From: Lysobacterales bacterium
GTDB lineage: Bacteria; Pseudomonadota; Gammaproteobacteria; Xanthomonadales; SZUA-38
Length of the DNA stretch: 64,000 nucleotides
NCBI GenBank assembly: GCA_030065125.1
Contig: JASJDM010000008.1
Span: 26,556 to 90,555 of the forward strand
Reading direction: 5' to 3'
Position 1 is the stretch's first letter. Every line of letters begins with the position of its first letter. Position numbers and translations under genes: made by a program. Positions 8,955-17,209 of this stretch are shown in pieces. The notes below the pieces were generated by a model. That model was not told the origin of the DNA. It made no database searches and worked only from the letters and a program-made list of their open reading frames with translations.

Positions 8955-10157
8955 GTGGAGAAGATTGACTTGCAGCGCCGCTTTCCCCTGGGCCACGCTC
9001 TGGTCCTGGAGGAACTGGAGCGGGACCCTTATCCGGTCCTGGCCGCCATGCGTGAGCGGGAACCGGTCAGCTACGTTGGAGCCCTGGGAATCTGGTTCGT
9101 CACGCGCTATGACCTGTCCCGGGAGATTCTGCACGACGTGGAGTCGTTTGTTGTCGGCACCAGTGAGTCCCTGGTCCAGGACATTTTCGGGACCCACATG
9201 ATGACGCTGGAGGGCGAGCAGCATCGGCGTCAACGTGCGGCGCACCAGGCATTCTTTATGCCTCCCAGCGTTCGCGGCATCCTGGAACCCCGGATCAAAG
9301 TCCTGGCGGACGGGTTGATCGATGCCTTCCTTGATGCCGGCAAGGTCGAGCTGCGGGAGCATTTTTCCAGCCGGTTGCCGGTCCAGACCATGATCAGTCT
9401 GTTTGGACTGGATCCGGCAGAGGAGCCCGTATTGCGTCGCCTGTACGACGACTTTGAAATGGCTCTGGCCAACTTCACCTGGGATGAACAGGTACGGTCC
9501 CGCGGCAAGGCTGCCGCGGCTGAATTCCATCAGCTGATTGGCCGCTACCTCCAGTCCCTTCGAAGCCGTGACCTGAGTGATGACGATTCGCTGCTGTCTG
9601 CACTGATCAAGGCCGGAGACTTGAGCGGCGAGGAAATCACCCACAACGCCATCATTATTTTCTTTGGCGGAATTTCCACCGTGGATGCCCTGATTCTCAA
9701 CACCCTGTATGCCCTGGAGCGGCACCCGGATGCCAAAGCCGAGATTCTGGAGGACCGGTCTCTTTTGCCCCATGCCATCAACGAGACGGTGCGATGGCAG
9801 GGTCCGGTGCAATCCGCCACCCGCCACGTCGTCAGGGAAGTCCAGGTCGGTGAGGTGAGCCTGAAGCCGGGCGACACGGTCAACTGCATGCTGGCTGCAG
9901 CCAATCGGGATCCGGCGGTGTTTGATAGTCCGGACCAGTTTGACCTCCACCGGGCCGATACCAGCCGGCATATGGGTTTTGCAACAGGCCCCCACCATTG
10001 CCTGGGGTCCCACCTGGCCCGGGCCGAGGCCCGCATCGCCATTGAGCAGCTGCTGCAGCGCCTGCCTGGGTTCAGTCTGGATCTCGATCGCGTGGATGGT
10101 CCGGTGGGTTACGAGTTTCGTCAGCCCAGATCAGCGGTAGCGATGTGGAACCCGTGA
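8955..10157 (+). CDS. Cytochrome P450
   Basis: A 400-residue soluble bacterial P450. The heme-binding loop is GFATGPHHCLG with the thiolate Cys at about 349, and the ExxR motif is ETVR in the K helix. The I-helix region reads IIFFGGISTVDALI. There is no membrane anchor. I place the start at GTG 8955, giving MEKIDLQRRFPLGH, behind a modest AGG-containing site. No ferredoxin or ferredoxin reductase gene is adjacent, so redox partners must come from elsewhere. It is divergent from the hydrolase-dipeptidase unit, which suggests oxidation of the same imported compound (inference). Confidence 0.93.
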   Translation: MEKIDLQRRFPLGHALVLEELERDPYPVLAAMREREPVSYVGALGIWFVTRYDLSREILHDVESFVVGTSESLVQDIFGTHMMTLEGEQHRRQRAAHQAFFMPPSVRGILEPRIKVLADGLIDAFLDAGKVELREHFSSRLPVQTMISLFGLDPAEEPVLRRLYDDFEMALANFTWDEQVRSRGKAAAAEFHQLIGRYLQSLRSRDLSDDDSLLSALIKAGDLSGEEITHNAIIIFFGGISTVDALILNTLYALERHPDAKAEILEDRSLLPHAINETVRWQGPVQSATRHVVREVQVGEVSLKPGDTVNCMLAAANRDPAVFDSPDQFDLHRADTSRHMGFATGPHHCLGSHLARAEARIAIEQLLQRLPGFSLDLDRVDGPVGYEFRQPRSAVAMWNP

Positions 10158-10166
10158 CCATAGCGG

Positions 10167-10844
10167 TCAGCGGGAACATCCCACGTCGGCGATAGGACCG
10201 GCTTCACCGACTTTCCAGAAGCAGTAGGTGCCGGAGAGGGTCTGTCCCGACTGGATGCGGCCGTCCGGGAAGTATCCGGAGCGGGCCGATGCCTGGCGGC
10301 CGCCGGTGGACCGTGCCACGATTCGCCCGCGAAGGTCCCGGCCCAGGTTGTTGCGGCGATTGAGGCGACCGGTAAACCGCGGCAGTGCCAGGCTGACCTG
10401 GGCGCAGGCCGCGGTGTCGTTGATATCCTGGGCAAAGGTTTCAAGATCCAGGTCCGGCCGCCTTTCCGGCCCCCGGCTGCGGTCTCCCCAGAAGCCGTCC
10501 AGGGCCGGCGCTGTGGTGAATTCCAGCGAGATGTTTCTCGCGGTGTGGGACAGGATGCGGATGCCGCCGCAGTTTTTCCGCAGGCCTCCGGCACTGCTGT
10601 CGGGGGCAGACGATGCTGGCTCAACCACGGGGTCGTCCGCTGGCGCCGGGCCAGAAGGGGGCTGCCAGTCATACTCAGTCGTCCTGATCTGGCGTATGAC
10701 CTGGTCGCCTTGTTCACAGGGCCTGTCCTGGTAGCGCAGCGCCTGGTCCCGGTCGAGGCATTGAAAAACGTCCACGGTCTGACCGATCGCGGACGCAAAC
10801 AGCGTCGAGCTGCAAAATGTGATCAACAACGGCAGTATCTTCAT
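10167..10844 (-). CDS. Secreted/periplasmic protein with DUF4124-like N-terminal segment
   Basis: A 225-residue protein with a signal peptide (MKILPLLITFCSSTLFASAIG). Next comes a short DUF4124-like segment, VFQCLDRDQALRYQDRPC at about residues 26-43, with two Cys that may form a disulfide. A Pro/Ala-rich linker follows, then a Cys-containing C-terminal region not recognised as any domain. It is convergent with the P450 gene (9 bp between stops), so it is a separate unit. Function unknown; the localisation is periplasmic or secreted. Confidence 0.7.
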   Translation of the reverse strand: MKILPLLITFCSSTLFASAIGQTVDVFQCLDRDQALRYQDRPCEQGDQVIRQIRTTEYDWQPPSGPAPADDPVVEPASSAPDSSAGGLRKNCGGIRILSHTARNISLEFTTAPALDGFWGDRSRGPERRPDLDLETFAQDINDTAACAQVSLALPRFTGRLNRRNNLGRDLRGRIVARSTGGRQASARSGYFPDGRIQSGQTLSGTYCFWKVGEAGPIADVGCSR

Positions 10845-10986
10845 GGCATTACCACGGCACCAGCCTCACATCAGTGTGGACGCAACCCGCCCGATTCGCC
10901 AATGGCCGCGCAGGATCATTCCCGGGCATGCAGTAGAATAACGGTCTATGGACTTTGCCGGCCCGTTTTCCCAGGAGCCACCCTTC

Positions 10987-11448
10987 ATGGCCGAAACCGT
11001 CGTCTGCGTTGGTGCCGTCGTTCGGCGTAACAACGCTGCTCTGCTTGTCCGGCAAAGCCCGGGTCACCCGCTCGGAGGGCTTTGGACCATTCCCTGGGGC
11101 CAGGTGGACCGCGGCGAGTCGCCAACCGCTGCGGCGCTGCGTGAAGTCAGGGAAGAAGCCGGAGTGACCGCTGCGGTAGACGGACTGCTCGGACTGCAGG
11201 AGCTGCCGGAGCCATGGCTCGGCATGCTGGGCATCCTGTTCCTCTGCGCGCACGTTGATGGCGATCCCGTTCCCGACGCGCGCGAAACTGATGCGGCGCG
11301 GTACTTCGGTGCTGCGCAACTCGAAGCGATTGCCGACTCCCTCGAGCCACTCAGCGCATGGATCGTGCGCCGTGTCCTGGCCGAAGATTTCATTCTGCTG
11401 CAATCCAACGACTCCGGCCCTTTCATGCCGAGTCCAACTTACCTGTAA
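10987..11448 (+). CDS. Nudix hydrolase
   Basis: A 153-residue protein with a complete Nudix box at residues 38-60: G-x5-E-x7-REV-x-EEAGV. Such enzymes cleave nucleoside diphosphates linked to another group in a Mg2+-dependent way; the substrate here is unknown. An earlier in-frame ATG exists at 10948, but AGGAG at 10973-10977 lies nine bases before ATG 10987, which also begins the conserved beta strand (MAETVVCVGAVV). A small membrane-protein gene follows after four bases, so the two are cotranscribed. Confidence 0.9.
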   Translation: MAETVVCVGAVVRRNNAALLVRQSPGHPLGGLWTIPWGQVDRGESPTAAALREVREEAGVTAAVDGLLGLQELPEPWLGMLGILFLCAHVDGDPVPDARETDAARYFGAAQLEAIADSLEPLSAWIVRRVLAEDFILLQSNDSGPFMPSPTYL

Positions 11449-11452
11449 CGCG

Positions 11453-11833
11453 ATGCAACAACCAACCGCCGGCCGACTGGTGATGGGCTATTACGCCGCA
11501 ACGCTGTTGTTTCTGTTTCTCGATTTCGGACTTAGCGTCAACGTTCGGCTGGCGTTTCTCGAAAGCGCCCCGGCCTGGAAGGGCGCTTACTACGCGTTCT
11601 GTATGGCCTGCGCGGGCGTGATGTACTGGCGGCCGGACCTGCGGCTCATTATTGGCGCCGTCGAGGGACTGATGACCATGGTGGGGCTCATCTTCAGTAT
11701 GTATCTGGGCTATACCCTTGCCGGGGTCAGCGGTTTCGGTGAAGTGCTCCAGGTCCTGCTCAACTATGCGATATCCGGGTTTTTCGCCTACCTGAGCTGG
11801 GCCAGGGGGCTCAGTGCGCTGGCTGCGAGATAG
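11453..11833 (+). CDS. Small integral membrane protein
   Basis: A 126-residue, very hydrophobic protein with about four membrane helices (for example YYAATLLFLFLDFGLSV, LIIGAVEGLMTMVGLIF and the C-terminal YAISGFFAYLSW). The frame is open further upstream, but that part is antisense-like and overlaps the Nudix gene; ATG 11453 comes four bases after the Nudix stop and begins the natural protein. I do not recognise the family. Its operon partner, a Nudix hydrolase, gives no functional hint. Confidence 0.7.
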   Translation: MQQPTAGRLVMGYYAATLLFLFLDFGLSVNVRLAFLESAPAWKGAYYAFCMACAGVMYWRPDLRLIIGAVEGLMTMVGLIFSMYLGYTLAGVSGFGEVLQVLLNYAISGFFAYLSWARGLSALAAR

Positions 11834-11928
11834 GCCATCATCTAAACCGGTTGCCAGGCCTATTGGCGGTGTTGCGTGAACGAGGACCCGACTAAGATGA
11901 TGTCGTGTTGTCCTGTCGGGTCCTGAAA

Positions 11929-13281
11929 ATGAGAACACACGCCGCAATACTGCTGCTGTTGATCACCGTGCCGGTCGCAGCTGCGGAAACACCATCAGCC
12001 GTCGCCAGCCCCCAGGGGCTTTTTGAGTTCCGCTCCGATCCCTGGATCAATCTGCATCATTTCCTGTATCACTGGTCCCGGGCCCACGAAGCCCGGGAGC
12101 AAAAGCTGTGGGGGCGGGTTCGGCTGGATCAGGTCGATGTCTCGGTCGACCTGGGGGATCAGCGGACCGCATGGGACGCGGCCTCCAGGGATTACCTGGA
12201 GTTCGTGGATCGCAGCTTCAACGGCGGCAAAGGCATGCGGCAGATCAAAGTAACGATCAGCGAAGGCCCGGAGCACTGGCCTGACCACGCCCCGTTCAGA
12301 CAACTCAAGAAGGTCATGCCGATCTACCTGGAGCACTGGTGGCCCCGGCATGACCGGAAAAACCGCGAGCTGATGGACTTGCTGCAGCCCCTGCTGGAGT
12401 CCCATGAGCTGGCCGTGGCCGACGACGTTGCGGCCGGCTACGAATCACGCTGGCCGGATGAGCCCATCGACGTGCGGGTCAGTTACTACACCAACTGGGC
12501 CGGCGCCTACACCAGCTGGGGGCCGAACCTCATCATGATGGCGTCATCCCGGCAGGATATGTTTGGGCCCTATGGTCTGGAAATCCTTTTCCACGAAGCC
12601 GGCCACACCGCGCCCCTGGGCGAAAAGGTCAGACCTTTGTCCCTGGCCGCTGCCGAGGCGGCAGGGGTGGATGAAGGCGAGGTTTGGCACGCATTGCTTT
12701 TCCACATCACCGGCGAGGCAGTTCGAAGCGCACTGGGTTCGGGTTTTGTGCCGTACGCGGAGAATTTTGGATTGTGGGAGCGTGACAACTGGAAGGGCCT
12801 GCATCCACCGATACGCGGCGCCTTTGACGCACACTCCGGGCTGGACGATCGCTTGAACGCCATTCACCGCGCCCGGGCAAAAGCAGGGCAACGGGAATGG
12901 ACGCCCGAAGAACAAGCCGTTATCGACGCGCTGAAAAAGGGCCCCATGGGGATCGAGTCGGATTTTGATGCATGGGCCGGCGGCTATGCCGATGACTGGA
13001 CGTACTGGCGCGTGGGCGAAGAAGACGTCCGGCTCCGGCACGAACACATGGCGCTGGTTCGGGAGTTTATCGATGCCGGAAACCGGCCGACTTCGTTCGA
13101 TCTGGAACCGGTGGATGTGATCGTCCGGGCCGAAGTCGCATTAGTGCGCCTGATCGCCACCGAGGGGCTCCAGGAAGCCGACGGCGGAGAGCGGGTGGTC
13201 CGCTATGCGTCCGCAGCGATGCTGGTCCGTGAGGACGGGCAATGGAAAATGTTGGCCACCAATATTGTCTATCTGGATTAG
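11929..13281 (+). CDS. Secreted HEAGH-motif putative metalloprotease with NTF2/SnoaL-like C-terminus
   Basis: A 450-residue exported protein. The signal peptide MRTHAAILLLLITVPVAAAE supports ATG 11929 over GTG 11905. The central region (residues ~20-300) is rich in Trp and Tyr and carries HEAGH at 222-226 within ILFHEAGHT, the classic HExxH zinc site; a third ligand is not obvious. The last ~100 residues (from about DDWTYWRV) look like an NTF2/SnoaL/DUF4440-type domain, with a typical ending in AAMLVREDGQWKMLATNIVYLD. The combination is unusual. The gene stands alone, 71 bp after the membrane-protein stop at its nearest possible start. Function unknown. Confidence 0.7.
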   Translation: MRTHAAILLLLITVPVAAAETPSAVASPQGLFEFRSDPWINLHHFLYHWSRAHEAREQKLWGRVRLDQVDVSVDLGDQRTAWDAASRDYLEFVDRSFNGGKGMRQIKVTISEGPEHWPDHAPFRQLKKVMPIYLEHWWPRHDRKNRELMDLLQPLLESHELAVADDVAAGYESRWPDEPIDVRVSYYTNWAGAYTSWGPNLIMMASSRQDMFGPYGLEILFHEAGHTAPLGEKVRPLSLAAAEAAGVDEGEVWHALLFHITGEAVRSALGSGFVPYAENFGLWERDNWKGLHPPIRGAFDAHSGLDDRLNAIHRARAKAGQREWTPEEQAVIDALKKGPMGIESDFDAWAGGYADDWTYWRVGEEDVRLRHEHMALVREFIDAGNRPTSFDLEPVDVIVRAEVALVRLIATEGLQEADGGERVVRYASAAMLVREDGQWKMLATNIVYLD

Positions 13282-13334
13282 GGGTGCCCAGGCCGGGGGT
13301 GGGGCGCTCCGTTCAAGCCCGCCTTCCCGACGTG

Positions 13335-13823
13335 CTAACCCGCTCGTTCCATCAGGCCAGTGGTGAACGCCAGAACTGCGGCGGTTGCTGCAACGGTTCG
13401 AACGGTATTGAACATCGTCCAGCGTCTCAGGTAGTGCTCCCACACCGGGACCGCCTCCTGCTGATCTGCAGGCACATCTGCCAGCTTGTTGTTCAGTGGG
13501 ACGTTTCCCCCGACTGTCACCATGAAAGTTCCGGCGATATACAGCACCGCGCCAGCCAGGTACCAGTATGCGCCGGGCGTGCTCAAGTTCAGCACGACCA
13601 GCACAACGATGAGGGCCGAGATTGCTGCCGTTCCCATGAAGGTGCCGAGAAACAGCGGATTCAAAACCGTCACGTTGATGGCCTGCATTGCCGCGATGCC
13701 CGCCGGTGCGGGCAGTCGGGCAAGCGCTTGCATGATGAAGTTGGAAAAAGCGAAGAAGACACCGGCGATCAGAGCGGAACCCAGCAGCGCCAGGACAACG
13801 GGAATCGTGGTCAGCAGGTTCAT
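13335..13823 (-). CDS. DUF1772 (anthrone oxygenase-like) membrane protein
   Basis: A 162-residue membrane protein with about four helices and the DUF1772 pattern GVFFAFSNFIMQALARLP near the N-terminus and NVPLNNKLA before the last helix. Family members are small membrane proteins, some described as anthrone-oxygenase-like; a catalytic role here is not established. ATG 13823 overlaps the stop of the NmrA-family gene (ATGA), with GGAAG about five bases upstream, so the two genes are coupled. Confidence 0.82.
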   Translation of the reverse strand: MNLLTTIPVVLALLGSALIAGVFFAFSNFIMQALARLPAPAGIAAMQAINVTVLNPLFLGTFMGTAAISALIVVLVVLNLSTPGAYWYLAGAVLYIAGTFMVTVGGNVPLNNKLADVPADQQEAVPVWEHYLRRWTMFNTVRTVAATAAVLAFTTGLMERAG

Positions 13824-14671
13824 GCGACTTCCTTCCATACATCGGTGGCTGCAGTCTCTCGGGCGTAGTCGGCAAAGTCTTTCGGTGGGCGACCCAGTGC
13901 GCGCTGCACGCCGTCGGTCAGGTAGGCGTTTCGGCCGTCCAGGACCGTGGCGAACAGGTAGTCCAGCATCCAGACCACTTCCCTTGGCGCCCCGGAATCA
14001 GACAGGCCTGCAATGAACGCCTCATGGGGTATCGGTACGTATTCGATGCTGCGACCGGTGGCGCTGGAAAGCGCGTCGGCAATGTCTGCCAGGGTCAGCA
14101 TCTGTGGCCCGGTCACCTCGTACACCTCACCGCTGTGACCCGCCTCGGTCAGAGCCGCCACGGCGACCTCGGCGATGTCATCCACGTCGACGAAAGGCTC
14201 GGGCGTATCAACCGCGGGCAGGGTGATCTTTCCCGCCTGCACCATATCGACAAAGGCCCCTTCCGAGAAATTCTGGTTGAACCAGCTGGCGCGAACCACA
14301 GTCCAGTCGATGCCGCTGTCCTGCACGATGGCTTCGCAGGCCTGGGCTTCTTCTTCGCCCCGGCCGGACAGCAACACCAGCCGTTTGAGGTCGTGGCGTC
14401 TGGCCCGATTCACGAATGCCTGGATTGAATCCGTGGCGCCCGGCATGGCCAGATCCGGAGAATAGCTGACGTAGGCCGCTTCGACGCCGGCGAGACAATC
14501 GTCCCACCCAGTCTCGTTGTTCCAGTCAAATGACGGTGTGGCTGAGCGGGAGCCGAGACGAACTTCATGGCCTTTGGCCTTCAGGCTGTCGGCGATTCGC
14601 CAGCCGGTCTTTCCGGTAGCGCCCAGGACCAGGATAGGGCCGGTAACAGCGGGGGATTGTGTTGAACTCAT
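13820..14671 (-). CDS. NAD(P)H-binding NmrA/SDR-type protein
   Basis: A 283-residue atypical short-chain dehydrogenase. The Rossmann motif is GATGKTG at residues 17-23, and conserved NmrA-type elements follow (TVVRASWFNQNF, PFVDVDDIAEVAVAAL, YEVTGPQMLTLADIA). The classical YxxxK pair is absent, as is common in NmrA-like proteins, which may be quinone reductases or redox sensors. It is cytoplasmic. It overlaps the downstream DUF1772 gene and lies downstream of a codirectional AraC regulator with a 123-bp gap that could hold its promoter. Confidence 0.88.
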   Translation of the reverse strand: MSSTQSPAVTGPILVLGATGKTGWRIADSLKAKGHEVRLGSRSATPSFDWNNETGWDDCLAGVEAAYVSYSPDLAMPGATDSIQAFVNRARRHDLKRLVLLSGRGEEEAQACEAIVQDSGIDWTVVRASWFNQNFSEGAFVDMVQAGKITLPAVDTPEPFVDVDDIAEVAVAALTEAGHSGEVYEVTGPQMLTLADIADALSSATGRSIEYVPIPHEAFIAGLSDSGAPREVVWMLDYLFATVLDGRNAYLTDGVQRALGRPPKDFADYARETAATDVWKEVA

Positions 14672-14794
14672 GACTCGCTCCTCGTGTTTGATGAAGTCTG
14701 CAGGTTTATTGTGCGAATCGGGCGTTGGTCACTCTTGACCGAGCCTGCCTCATTTTTGACTCCGCGCGCCAAAGCCCGGAATGGTGTCTCGAGT

Positions 14795-15796
14795 TCAGGC
14801 CTTGAGGCGAAATGACCGCGGTGTCTGGCCGGCCCAGCGTTTGAATGCGCGGTTGAAAGCGCTCTGTTCCGAGAAGCCGGTCAGGAAGGCGATCTGGGCC
14901 AGCGGGAAGCGGGTTTCCCGCAGCAACTGCTTGGCCAGTTCCCGGCGCGCCTCGTCGATGAGGTTCTGGAACGAATACCCGCGCTCGGACAGTCGACGCT
15001 GCAGTGTGCGGGCACTCATGTTGAAGCGGCTCGCGATATCGGACACCGCTGGGATGCCTTCGCTGAGCGATTGGGCGATCTGGGTGCGGACCAACCGCTC
15101 CAGGGTGGCGTCATTGTCCAGCTTTGACAGTTCCTCGTCGAGATGGCTCTCGAAGAACTTCACTATTGCCGGGTCGCCCACCTGGTTGGATGCCTGCATG
15201 GTCTCGTGGGAGATCAGCAGCGCATCCATCTTGGTATTAAAGTGAACCGGGCACCCGAAGTGCCGCTCGTGGGCCGATGTCGATCCAGGCGCCCCATGTT
15301 TGAAGTAGATCGCTTTCGCCTGGAAGGTGGTGGTCGATATCTCCTGGCTGATTGCGGCGATGCTGGCGATGGTGGCCTCGTTGGACAGCCGCAGCCCAAG
15401 CTGCGACCGGTCACCATCCCGGTTGAGGTGCATGTAGACGCCTTCCTCCGCCTCGCTGACCTGGTAGGTCGCCACGCTGGTCAGTACCCGCGCATAACGC
15501 GAGGCGCGTTCGCAGGACCCCCGCAGGGTCGGGGCCGACTTCCACGCCAGGCCGAAGGCCCCATATTCTTCGCAGCGCATGGACGCGCCGGTTCGCAGGG
15601 GCAGCTCCAGACCCTTGGGGTCCGCCCGGGCAAGGTCCGCGAAGAACCGGTAGTAATCCGTGTCCTTGACCATGACCTTCGGATCCACCGGGGCTTCGGG
15701 GTCTACGCCCACCGCTTCGAGAAAGGCGTGCTTGTCCAGGCTGTCGTCAGCCTGGGCAATGACCTTGTGTACGAATAGGGATGTGACCTGACCCAT
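14795..15796 (-). CDS. AraC family regulator with arabinose-binding-like N-terminal domain
   Basis: A 333-residue regulator with the long N-terminal domain (~1-220) of the OruR/ArgR-like AraC group, seen in segments such as LELPLRTGASMRCEEYGAFG. The C-terminal HTH pair is VSDIASRFNMSARTLQRRLS and LAQIAFLTGFSEQSAFNRAF. It is transcribed toward the NmrA-DUF1772 pair, which it most likely controls, given how often such regulators sit next to NAD(P)H-binding genes. Confidence 0.9.
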   Translation of the reverse strand: MGQVTSLFVHKVIAQADDSLDKHAFLEAVGVDPEAPVDPKVMVKDTDYYRFFADLARADPKGLELPLRTGASMRCEEYGAFGLAWKSAPTLRGSCERASRYARVLTSVATYQVSEAEEGVYMHLNRDGDRSQLGLRLSNEATIASIAAISQEISTTTFQAKAIYFKHGAPGSTSAHERHFGCPVHFNTKMDALLISHETMQASNQVGDPAIVKFFESHLDEELSKLDNDATLERLVRTQIAQSLSEGIPAVSDIASRFNMSARTLQRRLSERGYSFQNLIDEARRELAKQLLRETRFPLAQIAFLTGFSEQSAFNRAFKRWAGQTPRSFRLKA

Positions 15797-15889
15797 GGCA
15801 CAGGTATATCACGGGCTGTGTGAAAGGTAGGACGAGTTAGATTGAGGGCTGTTCGACGCAGGTGGTCCGAAACCATCAGAAGCGCCTGT

Positions 15890-16888
15890 TCAATCACTGG
15901 AATCGCTCCAGATACGCTGCCAGATGGCGCTGAGTGCACCGCGGTCGAAATTTGTCGGCAGCAGTTCAGTCGGCATCGCCGCCCAGCCGGGATTGGTGCG
16001 CATCGCGACCACATGGCTGAACACGTAATTGGGGTGCTGCCCCATACGGAGGTCAGTTACCACCAGCCGGTCATCCTCGATACTCGCCTTCAGGAAATCG
16101 TTGGAAAACCAGCGCAATTGCTCAACGGCCCAGACGTCGCCGGCATCCAGCAGCAGTTGCTTATCGAAGACATGGGCATCAAACGACACCGGAGCCTCAT
16201 CCACTATCAATGAGTCCAGGCCTTCCAGGTAACCGTCCTCGGTCATGACGACGATTCGCCACAACAGCGTATTGAAAGGAGTCGGCGTCAGGAAAACAGG
16301 CGCGTCTTCCAGGCCCATTTCCGCAAGCGGTTGCTGAATATTGTCCTTGACCATGCCGTGAGCCACCCACGACCAGCCGATGTACAGCGTGCTGACCAGG
16401 ACCGAAGACCGGACCAGCGCACCACTCCAGTTGGCCGTCGGGCGTATGGCTGCTGCAATGACGCCAAACAGGAGCGGTAGCGTGTAAAGAGGATCGATGA
16501 TGAACAGCGTCGCCCATGAGGTTGGATGGAAGTCGAGGGGCCAGAACAGCTGCGTGCCGTAGGCGGTATGCGCGTCAAGCAAAGCATGGGTCAACAGCAC
16601 CAGGCTGATCAGCGCCAGCCAGCGACGAGGCGCGTCCTTGACCGGCTCCCACCACCTCCTGAGCGCCAGCCACAGCAGGACCGAGAACGGGGCCAGTACA
16701 AGCAGCGAATGACTGAATCCGCGATGATAGGTGAAGTTTTCCACCGCACCGCCGAAATCGATGAACACATCCAGGTCGGGCAGGGTGCCCAGCAGTGCAC
16801 CGGCCACTATTGCGCGGCGCCGGGCATTCGTCGGAGCGATGGCACCGCCGATGGCGGCACCGAGGGCGGCCTGTGTGAGCGAGTCCAT
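15890..16888 (-). CDS. Metal-dependent hydrolase-like membrane protein (YdjM/DUF457 family)
   Basis: A 332-residue inner-membrane protein. The N-terminus carries the DUF457/YdjM hallmark: GTLPDLDVF (34-42) and HRGFSHS (55-61), histidine/aspartate motifs resembling phospholipase-C-type metal sites between membrane helices. About five helices precede a soluble C-terminal portion of ~140 residues. Family members are annotated as membrane-bound metal-dependent hydrolases, but substrates are generally unknown. A possible small ORF lies 32 bp upstream. Confidence 0.85.
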   Translation of the reverse strand: MDSLTQAALGAAIGGAIAPTNARRRAIVAGALLGTLPDLDVFIDFGGAVENFTYHRGFSHSLLVLAPFSVLLWLALRRWWEPVKDAPRRWLALISLVLLTHALLDAHTAYGTQLFWPLDFHPTSWATLFIIDPLYTLPLLFGVIAAAIRPTANWSGALVRSSVLVSTLYIGWSWVAHGMVKDNIQQPLAEMGLEDAPVFLTPTPFNTLLWRIVVMTEDGYLEGLDSLIVDEAPVSFDAHVFDKQLLLDAGDVWAVEQLRWFSNDFLKASIEDDRLVVTDLRMGQHPNYVFSHVVAMRTNPGWAAMPTELLPTNFDRGALSAIWQRIWSDSSD

Positions 16889-16920
16889 TTAAGCAACCAG
16901 CTCCCACGCCCGCGTGATTG

Positions 16921-17109
16921 TCATCCAGTAATCCATACGCCGTCACAGTACCGAGCCGTGAAGCCGATAAACAGAAACTTATCCGTGGCTGGCACTGGCT
17001 CGAAGAAGTCGTCGTGGTCAATGTACGTAAGATCCATACTCGATGTGAAAGGCCTGTCCACGGGAGCCTCTGGAGCCGGTGGATCAACGCCGACCGCTTC
17101 AGGGGTCAT
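16921..17109 (-). CDS. Possible small protein, 62 residues
   Basis: In the 321-base stretch between the DUF457 gene and the sugar-dehydrogenase gene, the minus strand has an ORF of natural-looking composition: acidic and Pro-rich at first (MTPEAVGVDPPAPEAP), then hydrophobic/aromatic (DKFLFIGFTARYCDGVWITG). It would be the first gene before the DUF457 gene (32 bp apart). A plus-strand ORF overlaps it but looks less protein-like. Only a GGGA directly before the ATG could serve as a ribosome site. It may be a real small protein or a gene remnant. The rest of the stretch shows nothing else I can name. Confidence 0.25.
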   Translation of the reverse strand: MTPEAVGVDPPAPEAPVDRPFTSSMDLTYIDHDDFFEPVPATDKFLFIGFTARYCDGVWITG

Positions 17110-17209
17110 TCCCAGGATAAATCCCGCCCACTGTGAGAACCGTCAAGGTCCCGGGGCGCGTTTTCTGGCTGAATGCGACCCAGGATCGATGTGCGGGAGA
17201 CGATGAGTC

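Noticed and set aside
8913..10013. 366-codon minus-strand ORF opposite the P450
   Set aside because: It lies wholly antisense to a P450 with an intact heme loop and ExxR, with no ribosome site or recognisable motif.
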